Assembly: GCA_910577795.1 (NCBI GenBank)
Contig: CAJTNW010000011.1
Coordinates: forward strand, 1-48,631
Direction of reading: 5' to 3'
From: an uncultured Christensenella sp.
GTDB taxonomy: Bacteria; Bacillota; Clostridia; Christensenellales; UBA3700
Length of the DNA stretch: 48,631 bases
The position numbers were made by a program, and so were the translations under genes. The notes below the pieces were generated by a model. It did no database searches. It had not been told where the DNA came from and was given only the letters and a program-made list of their open reading frames with translations. Positions 41,051 through 48,490 of this stretch are shown in pieces (position 1 is the first letter of the stretch; every line of letters starts with the position of its first letter).

Positions 41051-42547
41051 TTATTTGTTGTCTTTGCTGGTTATTTTATTTTGTTTTTTGTAATGCAAAA
41101 ATGTTGGAAGGGCAAAGGTAGCAAATAGTATTGATGCAATAGTTGTAGATATGCAAATTCTAGCAAAAATATTAAAGTTAGCATAACTTAATCCTATCAT
41201 TTTTACTAAATATCCTACACCTACTGAAAGTAATAGGGTAATTCCACACACTATTAGATATTTTGTTGAAACTTCTGTACATTTTTTTAATTTAAATGTG
41301 TTTATGCAAAGTCCTATAGTATGATAAACCAAAAGTGCTGCTGGATATGCGTAAATACCAATTGGTTTTGCAAATATAACTAATGTAATAATTAATCCTA
41401 CAGAAGATATTATGCTAGTCCAAAAAGTTGATTTTTCTTTGCCCAAAGTGTTAAGTAGAGAAACTGTCAATTGATTTATTACTAAAGGTATGATAATCAT
41501 TGCAGTTACAACTAACATTTTTCCTGCTTTTTCGTCGGCATAAAACATAACGGAAATATCCTCACCACAACTTATAAATATTGTCATAAGAAGAGCAGAT
41601 ATTATTGCAGTAAACACCATAGAATATCCAATTTTGCCATTTGCGGCTCTTTTACCTTGCTTTGCCACTTGGCTTGATATTTCAGGAATCATTATAACAA
41701 GTAAAGAGCCTATTATAGTGTTTGGAGCAAGTGCAATAGGCAATACCATACTGCTCATTCTTCCATAATCTGCAGTTGCCATATCCATAGATAATCCGCT
41801 GTGAACTAACAAACTTGGCAAAAGTAGTGCAATAACAGAACTCATTAGTGAACCAATTATTCTAGTAGTTGTTATAGGTAGTGACGAAGTAGTTATTTCT
41901 TGTGCGTATTTTGGTTTTTTCATTTTTCCGCCAAACACAATAAACATTAAAACTATTACTATCATACAAAAAACATCACCCAAAACATTTGCAAGGGCAA
42001 AGGCATTATATGGTTCGTTGCTGTAAAATTTTGTAAGCCATATTATTAGTACACCAACAAGCAAAAATGCTTCATCAGCAAATTCTAGCAATGAATAAGT
42101 TGTGTACTTTTTTTTGCCCCAAAACCAAGAGCGAAAAGTTGCGTAAATGGCTGTTGATATTAAAGTAGGTGATAAAATTCTAAAAACCTCACGGCACTTA
42201 GGGTTGGAAAAAAGAAGATTTAGTGACGAAGGAAAAAGATTAAAAAACAAACATAGCAAAGTAGATATACCTGCAGTTATAAGCAATGTTGAGGTAAGTA
42301 TGCTGTTAGAGTGGTCATAGTCGCCTAAAGCATCGTAGTGAGCAATTTTTCTTGACAAAGTAACTGGAAATCCGCTTGCTGCAAAACAAGCAAACATTAC
42401 AAATACAGAACTTGCAATAGAATATATTCCTATGTTTAATGCTCCGAAAATTCTGGATAGATATATATGGAATATAAAAGATACCAGTCTTGTAATAATG
42501 CTTATTGAAGTTACTTTAAAAAAAGATTTTACAAAATTGTTAGCCAT
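41051..42547 (-). CDS. SpoVB/MurJ-like polysaccharide flippase
   Basis: A 498-residue MOP-superfamily membrane protein with about 14 helices. The N-terminus SFFKVTSISIITRLVSFIFHIYLSRIFGALNIGIYS is typical of SpoVB and other lipid-linked oligosaccharide flippases. Members move undecaprenyl-linked sugars or lipid II; SpoVB is needed for spore cortex. The place next to a LysM protein and spoIIIA favours a spore role over general MurJ, but this is inference. AAGGAG precedes the ATG. Divergent from the LysM gene. Confidence 0.85.
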   Translation of the reverse strand: MANNFVKSFFKVTSISIITRLVSFIFHIYLSRIFGALNIGIYSIASSVFVMFACFAASGFPVTLSRKIAHYDALGDYDHSNSILTSTLLITAGISTLLCLFFNLFPSSLNLLFSNPKCREVFRILSPTLISTAIYATFRSWFWGKKKYTTYSLLEFADEAFLLVGVLIIWLTKFYSNEPYNAFALANVLGDVFCMIVIVLMFIVFGGKMKKPKYAQEITTSSLPITTTRIIGSLMSSVIALLLPSLLVHSGLSMDMATADYGRMSSMVLPIALAPNTIIGSLLVIMIPEISSQVAKQGKRAANGKIGYSMVFTAIISALLMTIFISCGEDISVMFYADEKAGKMLVVTAMIIIPLVINQLTVSLLNTLGKEKSTFWTSIISSVGLIITLVIFAKPIGIYAYPAALLVYHTIGLCINTFKLKKCTEVSTKYLIVCGITLLLSVGVGYLVKMIGLSYANFNIFARICISTTIASILFATFALPTFLHYKKQNKITSKDNK

Positions 42548-42583
42548 ATTACTCCTTGTGTAATTAAATTATTTATCCATATA

Positions 42584-42612
42584 TCATATTGCAAAAATTA
42601 TCAAAATAGAAT
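42584..42612 (+). promoter_or_regulatory. Possible sigma-E promoter of the LysM gene
   Basis: TCATATT (42584-42590), 14 nt, AATAGAAT (42605-42612). The -35 fits the mother-cell sigma-E consensus and the -10 matches six of eight positions. Confidence 0.45.
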
Positions 42613-42634
42613 AGAAAGGAAGGAGGTAGTTGAT

Positions 42635-42922
42635 ATGCTTTATATTCACAGAGTAAAAAAGGATGAAAGTTTAAAGGATATTTGCGTCAAATACTCAGTT
42701 TTTTGTGAGGATTTGCTGCATCTTAATAATATTACAGAAGAAAATGTAAAAGAGGGATTATTGATGGTTATAGATATTCCTGAGGGTAAAAGATATGTAG
42801 TAAAACCTTTTGACACTATAGCAAAAATAGCAGATAAGTTTAAAACAACGGAAGAAAAATTGATGCAGTTTAATAATATATCTCAAGTATTTTTAGGACA
42901 AATAATTTATATTCCGGATTAA
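42635..42922 (+). CDS. Double-LysM protein
   Basis: A 95-residue protein made of two LysM domains: residues 3-48 (HRVKKDESLKDICVKYSV...LLHLNNI) and 53-95 (YVVKPFDTIAKIADKFKTTEEKLMQFNNI). LysM binds N-acetylglucosamine chains of peptidoglycan. There is no signal peptide, which is common for spore coat or cortex-associated LysM proteins made in the mother cell. RBS AGGAGG. It lies upstream of the spoIIIA region with a possible sigma-E promoter. Confidence 0.85.
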   Translation: MLYIHRVKKDESLKDICVKYSVFCEDLLHLNNITEENVKEGLLMVIDIPEGKRYVVKPFDTIAKIADKFKTTEEKLMQFNNISQVFLGQIIYIPD

Positions 42923-43001
42923 TTTTTTTTGTTTAGTTAAATTGTTTGAAATTAAAATTTTTAGGTAATTCCAATTTATGATAGTAACATTAAAAAAAAT
43001 A

Positions 43002-43030
43002 GCATATTGCATTTGGCTTGGTCATAAAAT
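43002..43030 (+). promoter_or_regulatory. Sigma-E promoter of the spoIIIA operon
   Basis: GCATATT (43002-43008), a 14-nt spacer and CATAAAAT (43023-43030) match the sigma-E consensus (KMATATT, 13-15 nt, CATACANT) except one base. In Bacillus spoIIIAA-AH is sigma-E-controlled. The start codon of the first gene is 19 nt downstream. Confidence 0.75.
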
Positions 43031-43048
43031 TTAGCATGGAGGTAAGAA

Positions 43049-43210
43049 ATGGACAAGAAGTTAAAGTTTGGGAAAGATGATTTTATAGATATAGTAAAAA
43101 GTAGTTTAATAGCAGTAGTAAGTTCCTTAGTATTGATTTTGGTTTTTGCAATAATTATAAAATTTACTGGAATTGATGACAAAATTATTTTGTTATTAAT
43201 ATGGTTATAA
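43049..43210 (+). CDS. Small membrane protein, N-terminal half of a TIGR04086-like protein
   Basis: A 53-residue ORF. It starts MDKKLKFGKDDFIDIVKSSL, then one or two hydrophobic helices, ending IILLLIWL. GGAGG precedes the ATG. It overlaps the next ORF by 10 nt in a different frame. Together the two resemble one TIGR04086 membrane protein of about 130 residues, so this may be a split or frameshifted gene. Confidence 0.6.
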   Translation: MDKKLKFGKDDFIDIVKSSLIAVVSSLVLILVFAIIIKFTGIDDKIILLLIWL

Positions 43211-43452
43211 AAAGTTTGAGTGTTGTAATTGGTGTTTTATTTGGCATAAAAAATGCAAGACTTGGTGCGGTAAAAGGAATTGCAAGCGGTTTGTTATTTG
43301 TGATAGTATCATATATTTTATTTGCAATTATAAATCTTAGTGCAAAAATTGATTTAATGATGATAATAGATAGTTTAATCATATTGGTAGAAAGTTTAAT
43401 TGCTGGAATTATTGCAGTAAATATTAAAGATAAAAAGGCGGATAGAAGGTGA
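43201..43452 (+). CDS. Small membrane protein, C-terminal half of a TIGR04086-like protein
   Basis: An 83-residue ORF with two to three hydrophobic helices. It contains VLFGIKNARLGAVKGIASGLLFVIVSY, which looks like the middle of TIGR04086 proteins (GGFxAGxKxGxxGxxxGLLxGLxY). No RBS of its own; the ATG lies inside the end of the previous ORF, so it depends on coupling or a frameshift. Its TGA overlaps the GTG of spoIIIAA. Confidence 0.6.
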   Translation: MVIKSLSVVIGVLFGIKNARLGAVKGIASGLLFVIVSYILFAIINLSAKIDLMMIIDSLIILVESLIAGIIAVNIKDKKADRR

Positions 43453-44294
43453 AATCATCTTTAAAAAGATTATTAAGAGAAAAAATGTGTGTTGCTCTTG
43501 AAAAATATAATAATATATCCGAAATAAGAATAAGGTGTGATAAAAATCTTGTCGTATACACGTTTGGTGGAAGATTTGTGGCAGATTATATCGCTCGCAA
43601 AGAGGATATTGAGTACATATTAAAAATTGCAACTTCGCGTTCCTTATATGCGGTTGAAGAGAGTGTAAAACATGGATATATTAGTTGTGAGGGCGGTATA
43701 AGAGTTGGTCTTGTTGGTGAGGCAGTGCTGGATAATGGCAAACTGAGAGTAATAAAAAACATTAATGGCTTGGTTATAAGAATTGCTCATTCTGTACAAA
43801 CACTGCCAGCAGAGGTTTTGCCTATAATAGATAATTTTGATAATACCTTAATAATCTCACCACCTTTTTTAGGCAAAACAACTATGCTGAGAGAGATAAC
43901 TCGTAGATTATCCGATAAAGGTAATGATATTTTAGTAATTGATGAGCGAAACGAACTTTCTGCCACAGTTGATGGAAAGCAAAACCTTGATTTAGGCTCA
44001 AATACAGATGTTATGGTGGGTGTGCCAAAAATCAATTGTTATGAGGGGGCAGTAAGAACAATGTCGCCTGACATAATTGTGACAGATGAGATATTTGGCG
44101 AAAAGGAAGTTGAGTGCTTGATAGATAGTGTAAGAAGTGGAGTAAAAATTATGGCAACAGCACATGGTAAAGATATAGATAAATTCCTTTTAAATAAAAG
44201 TTATGCTCCGCTAAAAGATGTTATGGTTAATTATTTGTTACTTGGGGATACAGTTGGGGCAGTCAAGGAGGTTAGGTGTAATTGTTCGGGTTAG
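43449..44294 (+). CDS. spoIIIAA: Stage III sporulation protein AA (SpoIIIAA)
   Basis: A 281-residue ATPase of the SpoIIIAA family, thought to energise the SpoIIIA-SpoIIQ channel between mother cell and forespore. Walker A is SPPFLGKTT (137-145; the first Gly of the usual GPPxxGKTT is Ser), and Walker B is ILVIDERNEL. GGIRVGLVGEAV and RTMSPDIIVTDEI are family motifs. The start is GTG at 43449, overlapping the preceding TGA. Confidence 0.95.
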   Translation: MKSSLKRLLREKMCVALEKYNNISEIRIRCDKNLVVYTFGGRFVADYIARKEDIEYILKIATSRSLYAVEESVKHGYISCEGGIRVGLVGEAVLDNGKLRVIKNINGLVIRIAHSVQTLPAEVLPIIDNFDNTLIISPPFLGKTTMLREITRRLSDKGNDILVIDERNELSATVDGKQNLDLGSNTDVMVGVPKINCYEGAVRTMSPDIIVTDEIFGEKEVECLIDSVRSGVKIMATAHGKDIDKFLLNKSYAPLKDVMVNYLLLGDTVGAVKEVRCNCSG

Positions 44295-44776
44295 TTTGTG
44301 GGGCAATTATTTGTATTGCAATATCCTTTTTTGGATTAATCATTAAAAAGAAGTATAAAACAAATTATGATTTTATGGTTAATTATAGTGATTTTATAGG
44401 TACAGTAAAAACTGAAATATCCAATAACAAGACACCTATTTTTACGATTATTGATAACTATATTGTAAACAACACTAATATTTTTACTAAGATTTTAAAA
44501 GTAATAAATAGTAATTTAAAAAAAGATATTGTAGACAACGAAAATTATCCCAAAGAATGTGCTTTGGTAGATAAAAAACGAATACAAATACTTATATCTG
44601 ATATAGTTAGCATTGGCAAATACGATAGCATTACTGAAGTAAACAAGTTAAAAAGTATAGAGGAAAGAGTAAAAAAGGAAACTGAAAAAACAGAGACTAA
44701 ATATAAAAAAGATGGAGTTATGGCGTTTAAATTATCTGTGCTTATAGGTATTGCTATTATGATAATTTTGTGCTAG
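44282..44776 (+). CDS. spoIIIAB: Stage III sporulation protein AB
   Basis: A 164-residue protein with an N-terminal membrane helix, a helical domain resembling GspF-type proteins and a C-terminal membrane helix (LSVLIGIAIMIILC). The start is TTG at 44282, chosen because AAGGAGG (44266-44272) lies 9 nt before it. It overlaps spoIIIAA by 13 nt. Position between AA and AC supports the call. Confidence 0.9.
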   Translation: MFGLVCGAIICIAISFFGLIIKKKYKTNYDFMVNYSDFIGTVKTEISNNKTPIFTIIDNYIVNNTNIFTKILKVINSNLKKDIVDNENYPKECALVDKKRIQILISDIVSIGKYDSITEVNKLKSIEERVKKETEKTETKYKKDGVMAFKLSVLIGIAIMIILC

Positions 44777-44783
44777 TAGGAAT

Positions 44784-44981
44784 ATGGGTATTGACATAGT
44801 TTTTAAAATTGCAGGAGTAGGGCTAATAACTTGGATAATCAATAGTGTGCTTAAAAAAGCGGACAAAGATGAAATAGCATCTTTTGTTACAATAGCAGGG
44901 CTTATTATTGTGCTTTCAATAATTTTGGATATGATAGGTGGTTTGTATAGTAGTATAAAATCACTTTTACAGTTGTATTGA
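44784..44981 (+). CDS. spoIIIAC: Stage III sporulation protein AC
   Basis: A 65-residue protein with two transmembrane helices, MGIDIVFKIAGVGLITWIIN and VTIAGLIIVLSIILDMI, matching SpoIIIAC closely. TAGGA before the ATG. Its TGA overlaps the spoIIIAD ATG. Confidence 0.95.
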   Translation: MGIDIVFKIAGVGLITWIINSVLKKADKDEIASFVTIAGLIIVLSIILDMIGGLYSSIKSLLQLY

Positions 44982-45367
44982 TGGATATTTTTAAGATTAT
45001 AGCAATAGGACTTATTGGAGCAATAATTGTTGTTATGCTAAAGGCAATAAAGTCCGATTTAAGTATTATGGCAACACTAGCCACCGGGATAATAATTGTA
45101 ATTATTACACTTACATATATAAGTGACGTGATAGTTGCTTTTAATCAAATAGTGGACAAGACTGGTCTTAATAGTAAACTTTTTTCCGCTTTGCTAAAAA
45201 TTGTAGGCATAGGATATTTAACAGAATATTCAAGCGGTATGTGTGAAGATATGGGCAGTCCAAGCCTTGGTAAAAAAATACAATTTAGTGGTAAAATAGC
45301 AATATTTTTAATGGCAATTCCGGTGGTTACTGCGCTTATAAATACCGTTACAAATTTGCTTAAATGA
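44981..45367 (+). CDS. spoIIIAD: Stage III sporulation protein AD
   Basis: A 128-residue membrane protein with about four helices, MDIFKIIAIGLIGAIIVVMLKAIKSDLSIMATLATGI and KIVGIGYLTEYSSGMCEDMGSPSLGKKI being hallmarks of SpoIIIAD. ATG 44981 is taken over the in-frame TTG directly before it. Confidence 0.95.
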   Translation: MDIFKIIAIGLIGAIIVVMLKAIKSDLSIMATLATGIIIVIITLTYISDVIVAFNQIVDKTGLNSKLFSALLKIVGIGYLTEYSSGMCEDMGSPSLGKKIQFSGKIAIFLMAIPVVTALINTVTNLLK

Positions 45368-45374
45368 GGTAAAT

Positions 45375-46589
45375 ATGCGCCAAAAATCGGTATTAAATCG
45401 CAATTTTTTAATTTTCTTTTTAATAATTCTTATAACAATTTTGCTTGTTTTAATAATTCCGGCATTTTGCAAAAATGCACATGCTACAACAAAAGCGGAA
45501 GAAGAAATACAGGAAGAACTTGAAAAGAATGTAGAGGATAATTTAAACGATATAGATTTTTCAAAACTAGTTGATTTTGAAAATGGTTTGGGGATAAATG
45601 TATACGAAGGCGGAATTACAAAACTAATAAAAGATATTGTGTCAGGTGAGTATTCTGGCGGGTTTGCAGATACTTTTAACATGATTATAAATATGTTAGG
45701 TGTGTCCGTTAAAGGCTTTATACCTTTGCTTGTAACACTTATTGCAGTTAGTATTATTTTTAGTATTGTAAATGGGTTAACATCAGGGTTTATGTCAAAG
45801 TCTACACTAGAGATTATTCACTTTGTTTGTTATTCTGCAATTATAGTGTTGCTTATGACTGAAGTAACATTTTTGATTACTGATAGTGTAAAAGCAATAA
45901 AAAATATGGCACAATTTATGGAAATAATCTTTCCAATTATGCTAACACTGGTAACGGCACTGGGTGGCATTGCAACAACTGCAACATATAGTCCTATGAT
46001 GACAATTCTTACCGTTGGTGTTACTAAAATTATAAATAATGTAGTACTGCCTTGCTTTATTGCTACAATGGCACTATCTATTGTGGGATTTATATCCAAA
46101 GAGATAAAACTAAATAAATTGATAAAATTTTTCAAGTCTGCTGGCGAAGTTATTATTGGTGTAGTTTTTGGTTTGTTTACAACTTTTATAACAACAAACG
46201 GAATAAGTGGTGCAATTGCAGATAATTTATCCATAAAGTCTGCAAAATTTGCAATATCAAGTTATGTGCCAATATTGGGTGGGTATTTAAGTGATGGTTT
46301 AGATTTGGCAGTTGCAAGTGTGATGCTAGTTAAAAACGCAGTTGGTGTAGGTGGTGTAATTTTAATGTTGTCTATAGTTTTGTCGCCAGTTATAAAAATA
46401 TTGATTTTTTCGTTAGGGTTAAAATTGGTAGCGGGAATTATTGAGCCTATTGGAAACAAGCGAATGAGTGAAATTGTTTATGTAATAAGCAAAAATTTAT
46501 CTCTTTTAGTAGTTGCAATGCTTGGTATGGCTTTTATGTTTTTTATAATGATGATATTGATTTTGCTTACTTGTAATGCAGGTATATAA
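45375..46589 (+). CDS. spoIIIAE: Stage III sporulation protein AE
   Basis: A 404-residue polytopic protein with a signal-like N-terminus, a short acidic extracytoplasmic part (residues 35-110) and about seven helices. LGGIATTATYSPMM and ISSYVPILGGYLSDGLD are SpoIIIAE signatures. It is 7 nt after spoIIIAD. The first nine codons contain copy F of the dispersed motif. The RBS (GAGG) is weak. Confidence 0.95.
   Translation: MRQKSVLNRNFLIFFLIILITILLVLIIPAFCKNAHATTKAEEEIQEELEKNVEDNLNDIDFSKLVDFENGLGINVYEGGITKLIKDIVSGEYSGGFADTFNMIINMLGVSVKGFIPLLVTLIAVSIIFSIVNGLTSGFMSKSTLEIIHFVCYSAIIVLLMTEVTFLITDSVKAIKNMAQFMEIIFPIMLTLVTALGGIATTATYSPMMTILTVGVTKIINNVVLPCFIATMALSIVGFISKEIKLNKLIKFFKSAGEVIIGVVFGLFTTFITTNGISGAIADNLSIKSAKFAISSYVPILGGYLSDGLDLAVASVMLVKNAVGVGGVILMLSIVLSPVIKILIFSLGLKLVAGIIEPIGNKRMSEIVYVISKNLSLLVVAMLGMAFMFFIMMILILLTCNAGI
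45381..45397 (+). repeat. Dispersed 17-nt motif, copy F (exact, in spoIIIAE)
   Basis: Exact CAAAAATCGGTATTAAA at codons 3-8 of spoIIIAE, read as QKSVLN, a third reading frame compared with other coding copies. Confidence 0.8.
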
Positions 46590-46617
46590 ATGTATACTTA
46601 TTAATTTAGGAGGTGTT

Positions 46618-47070
46618 ATGAATGCGTGGTTACTTTCAATAGTCGGGGTAGTATCTTTAGGTGTGTTGCTTGAAATATTACTTGCAGATGGGCAAACAGC
46701 AAAATATATAAAAGGTGTTTTTGCCTTGGCAGTAGTACTTGTACTAGTTGCACCAATCCCTAAATTTTTAAACAAAAACTTTGATGTAGACGAATTTTTT
46801 GGCAAAGAAATTGTAACTCAAACTTCTTTTTTGGAAAGCATAAATGACAGAAAAAATACTGAAAGAGAAAGCAAAGTATTAACTCAACTAAAAAAAGATG
46901 GGATAAATGCTGAAAGAGTTAGGATTTTTTATCTGCGAAACGAATATGAAAATATTGATATAGTAAAAGTATACATAAAAAGTGAGTCAGATGAAAATAA
47001 AATATATAAGACTGTATCAGATAAGTTAGGGTGCGATAAAACAAAAATAAAAATTTATTTAGCGAGTTAA
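46618..47070 (+). CDS. spoIIIAF: Stage III sporulation protein AF
   Basis: A 150-residue protein: two N-terminal membrane helices (WLLSIVGVVSLGVLLEILL and YIKGVFALAVVLVLVAPI) followed by a soluble domain. An in-frame ATG at 46576 is rejected, because AGGAGGTG lies just before ATG 46618. Confidence 0.92.
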   Translation: MNAWLLSIVGVVSLGVLLEILLADGQTAKYIKGVFALAVVLVLVAPIPKFLNKNFDVDEFFGKEIVTQTSFLESINDRKNTERESKVLTQLKKDGINAERVRIFYLRNEYENIDIVKVYIKSESDENKIYKTVSDKLGCDKTKIKIYLAS

Positions 47071-47099
47071 AATAATATAAAAATAAAAAAGGTGGTTAT

Positions 47100-47639
47100 A
47101 TGGAAAATAATAATATTGTAGATAATCGTGGAGAAAAACCTGATAAAATAAGTGGTTTAATAAAAAATAAAAAATTTCAAATTATTTTTGCAGTAGTTGT
47201 TCTATTTGTTATTGTTGTTGCATATTTTAGTTATGTAAATGTGAAAGATAAGGACAAGCAAGTAACATTGAGTGATGGTAAAGAGTTAACCACACAGATT
47301 CAGGAAGTTTTAGGAAAAATAAAGGGGGTAGGTGATGTAAAAGTTTTGATAGTGTATGATGGCGGAGAGCAATTGGAAATTGCCTCAAAAGTAGATAAAC
47401 GTACAGACAGAGTTGAAGATGATGGAAGAGTTACAGAAATAATTGAAGAAACAATTACACCTATTCTTACAAATGGCAACGAGCCTTTGGTTATTGGTAC
47501 AAAAAGAGCAAAAATTGATGGGGTAGTAGTTGTTGCAAAAGGCGGGGATGACCCTAAGGTTAAAGTAGCAATTATGCAAGCACTTGCAACCTTATTAAAA
47601 ATTGAATATAATTGCATAAATGTATTTGATATGGAATAA
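47100..47639 (+). CDS. spoIIIAG: Stage III sporulation protein AG
   Basis: A 179-residue protein with one membrane helix (about 28-45) and a ring-building-motif domain (LGKIKGVGDVKVLIVYDGG...IDGVVVVAKGGDDPKVK), which in Bacillus builds a large ring in the intermembrane space of mother cell and forespore. RBS AAGGTGG. Confidence 0.95.
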   Translation: MENNNIVDNRGEKPDKISGLIKNKKFQIIFAVVVLFVIVVAYFSYVNVKDKDKQVTLSDGKELTTQIQEVLGKIKGVGDVKVLIVYDGGEQLEIASKVDKRTDRVEDDGRVTEIIEETITPILTNGNEPLVIGTKRAKIDGVVVVAKGGDDPKVKVAIMQALATLLKIEYNCINVFDME

Positions 47640-47664
47640 AATATATTAGAAATCGGAGGTCGTT

Positions 47665-48168
47665 ATGAAAATGATTAAATTAACAGAAAACAAAAAGAAA
47701 ATTTTGGTACTTAGTTGTATGGTAGTATTGCTAATTGTAGCAGGAACTTTGAGCATAGTTTTAAACTTGAATGCTGGTAAAAATAATGATAGCAGTCTTG
47801 ATGGCACTCAAAGCACATTCTTTTCTGAACTTCAAAGTGATAGAGAATTAAGAAAAAATGAACAAATCGCTCTTTTAGATGCAATTATCAATAATGATAA
47901 CTCAACTAAAGAGGCAATTGCAAATGCAGAGGCAGAAAAACTTGCAATTGTTTCAAATATTAAAACTGAAATGGCTTTAGAGGCTATGATTAAATCTAAA
48001 GGTTTTGAAAATGTTGCAGTTATGATAGGTAATGAAAAAATCAATGTTTTTGTTGATAAGGCAGAATTGTTAGATGAAGAAAATGCTGCTATCTGTTCAA
48101 TTATTATGGAACAAACTAAGTTTACAATTGCAGATATAATCATTAATCCAACTTTGTCAGCAAAATAA
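47665..48168 (+). CDS. spoIIIAH: Stage III sporulation protein AH
   Basis: A 167-residue protein with a membrane helix (about 14-34) and a C-terminal YscJ/FliF-like ring domain (about 85-165). In Bacillus it binds SpoIIQ across the septum. No spoIIQ-like gene is in the window. RBS GGAGG. Last gene of the operon; terminator 7 nt after the stop. Confidence 0.92.
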   Translation: MKMIKLTENKKKILVLSCMVVLLIVAGTLSIVLNLNAGKNNDSSLDGTQSTFFSELQSDRELRKNEQIALLDAIINNDNSTKEAIANAEAEKLAIVSNIKTEMALEAMIKSKGFENVAVMIGNEKINVFVDKAELLDEENAAICSIIMEQTKFTIADIIINPTLSAK

Positions 48169-48175
48169 GTTAAAC

Positions 48176-48206
48176 AGCGGTACTTTCAAATAGTATCGCT
48201 TTTTTA
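48176..48206 (+). terminator. Terminator of the spoIIIA operon
   Basis: AGCGGTACT (48176-48184) pairs with AGTATCGCT (48192-48200, one G-U) and a T run follows. Confidence 0.8.
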
Positions 48207-48242
48207 TAATATATTTTTGAGAATAAATTTACATTATGTAGC

Positions 48243-48280
48243 AAAAGTGTCAGAAAAAGTATACTTTTTCTGACACTTTT
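48243..48280. promoter_or_regulatory. Perfect 38-bp palindrome
   Basis: The left half is AAAAGTGTCAGAAAAAGTA (48243-48261), and the right half is its exact complement (48262-48280), centred on GTATAC. T residues follow on both strands, so it could act as a terminator. Its core is repeated at 48384-48409. Confidence 0.7.
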
Positions 48281-48383
48281 TTAAAATTCAAATTTAATAA
48301 ATATCTGTTATAAAATAATCAGTTTAAACTTTATTTACTAAATATATTATACAATATTAAATTAAAAATGTCAATATCAAATA

Positions 48384-48409
48384 GTCAGAAAAAGTATACT
48401 TTTACTGAC
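48384..48409. promoter_or_regulatory. Second copy of the palindrome core (candidate operator)
   Basis: The left half GTCAGAAAAAGTA and right half TACTTTTACTGAC form a 26-bp palindrome with one mismatched pair, 25 of 26 bases equal to the core of the 48243 copy. It ends 14 nt before the -35 box at 48424. Confidence 0.65.
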
Positions 48410-48423
48410 AAACCAATTTACTA

Positions 48424-48452
48424 TTGCAATTTAGTATAAAATATATTATAAT
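48424..48452 (+). promoter_or_regulatory. Sigma-A promoter of the second ABC transporter
   Basis: TTGCAA (48424-48429), a 17-nt spacer and TATAAT (48447-48452). Confidence 0.7.
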
Positions 48453-48490
48453 AAAAATACAGGTAGCGTATTGTTACTTGTGGGGGATAG

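Noticed and set aside
43206..43215. A-AAA-AAG slippery heptamer near the split TIGR04086-like gene
   Set aside because: The stop codon TAA of the first ORF (43208-43210) comes before the slippery site can be used in the right frame, so programmed -1 frameshifting there does not explain the split.
739..45397. Dispersed motif as a CRISPR or tandem array
   Set aside because: Copies are several kb apart, have no regular spacers and lie partly inside genes.
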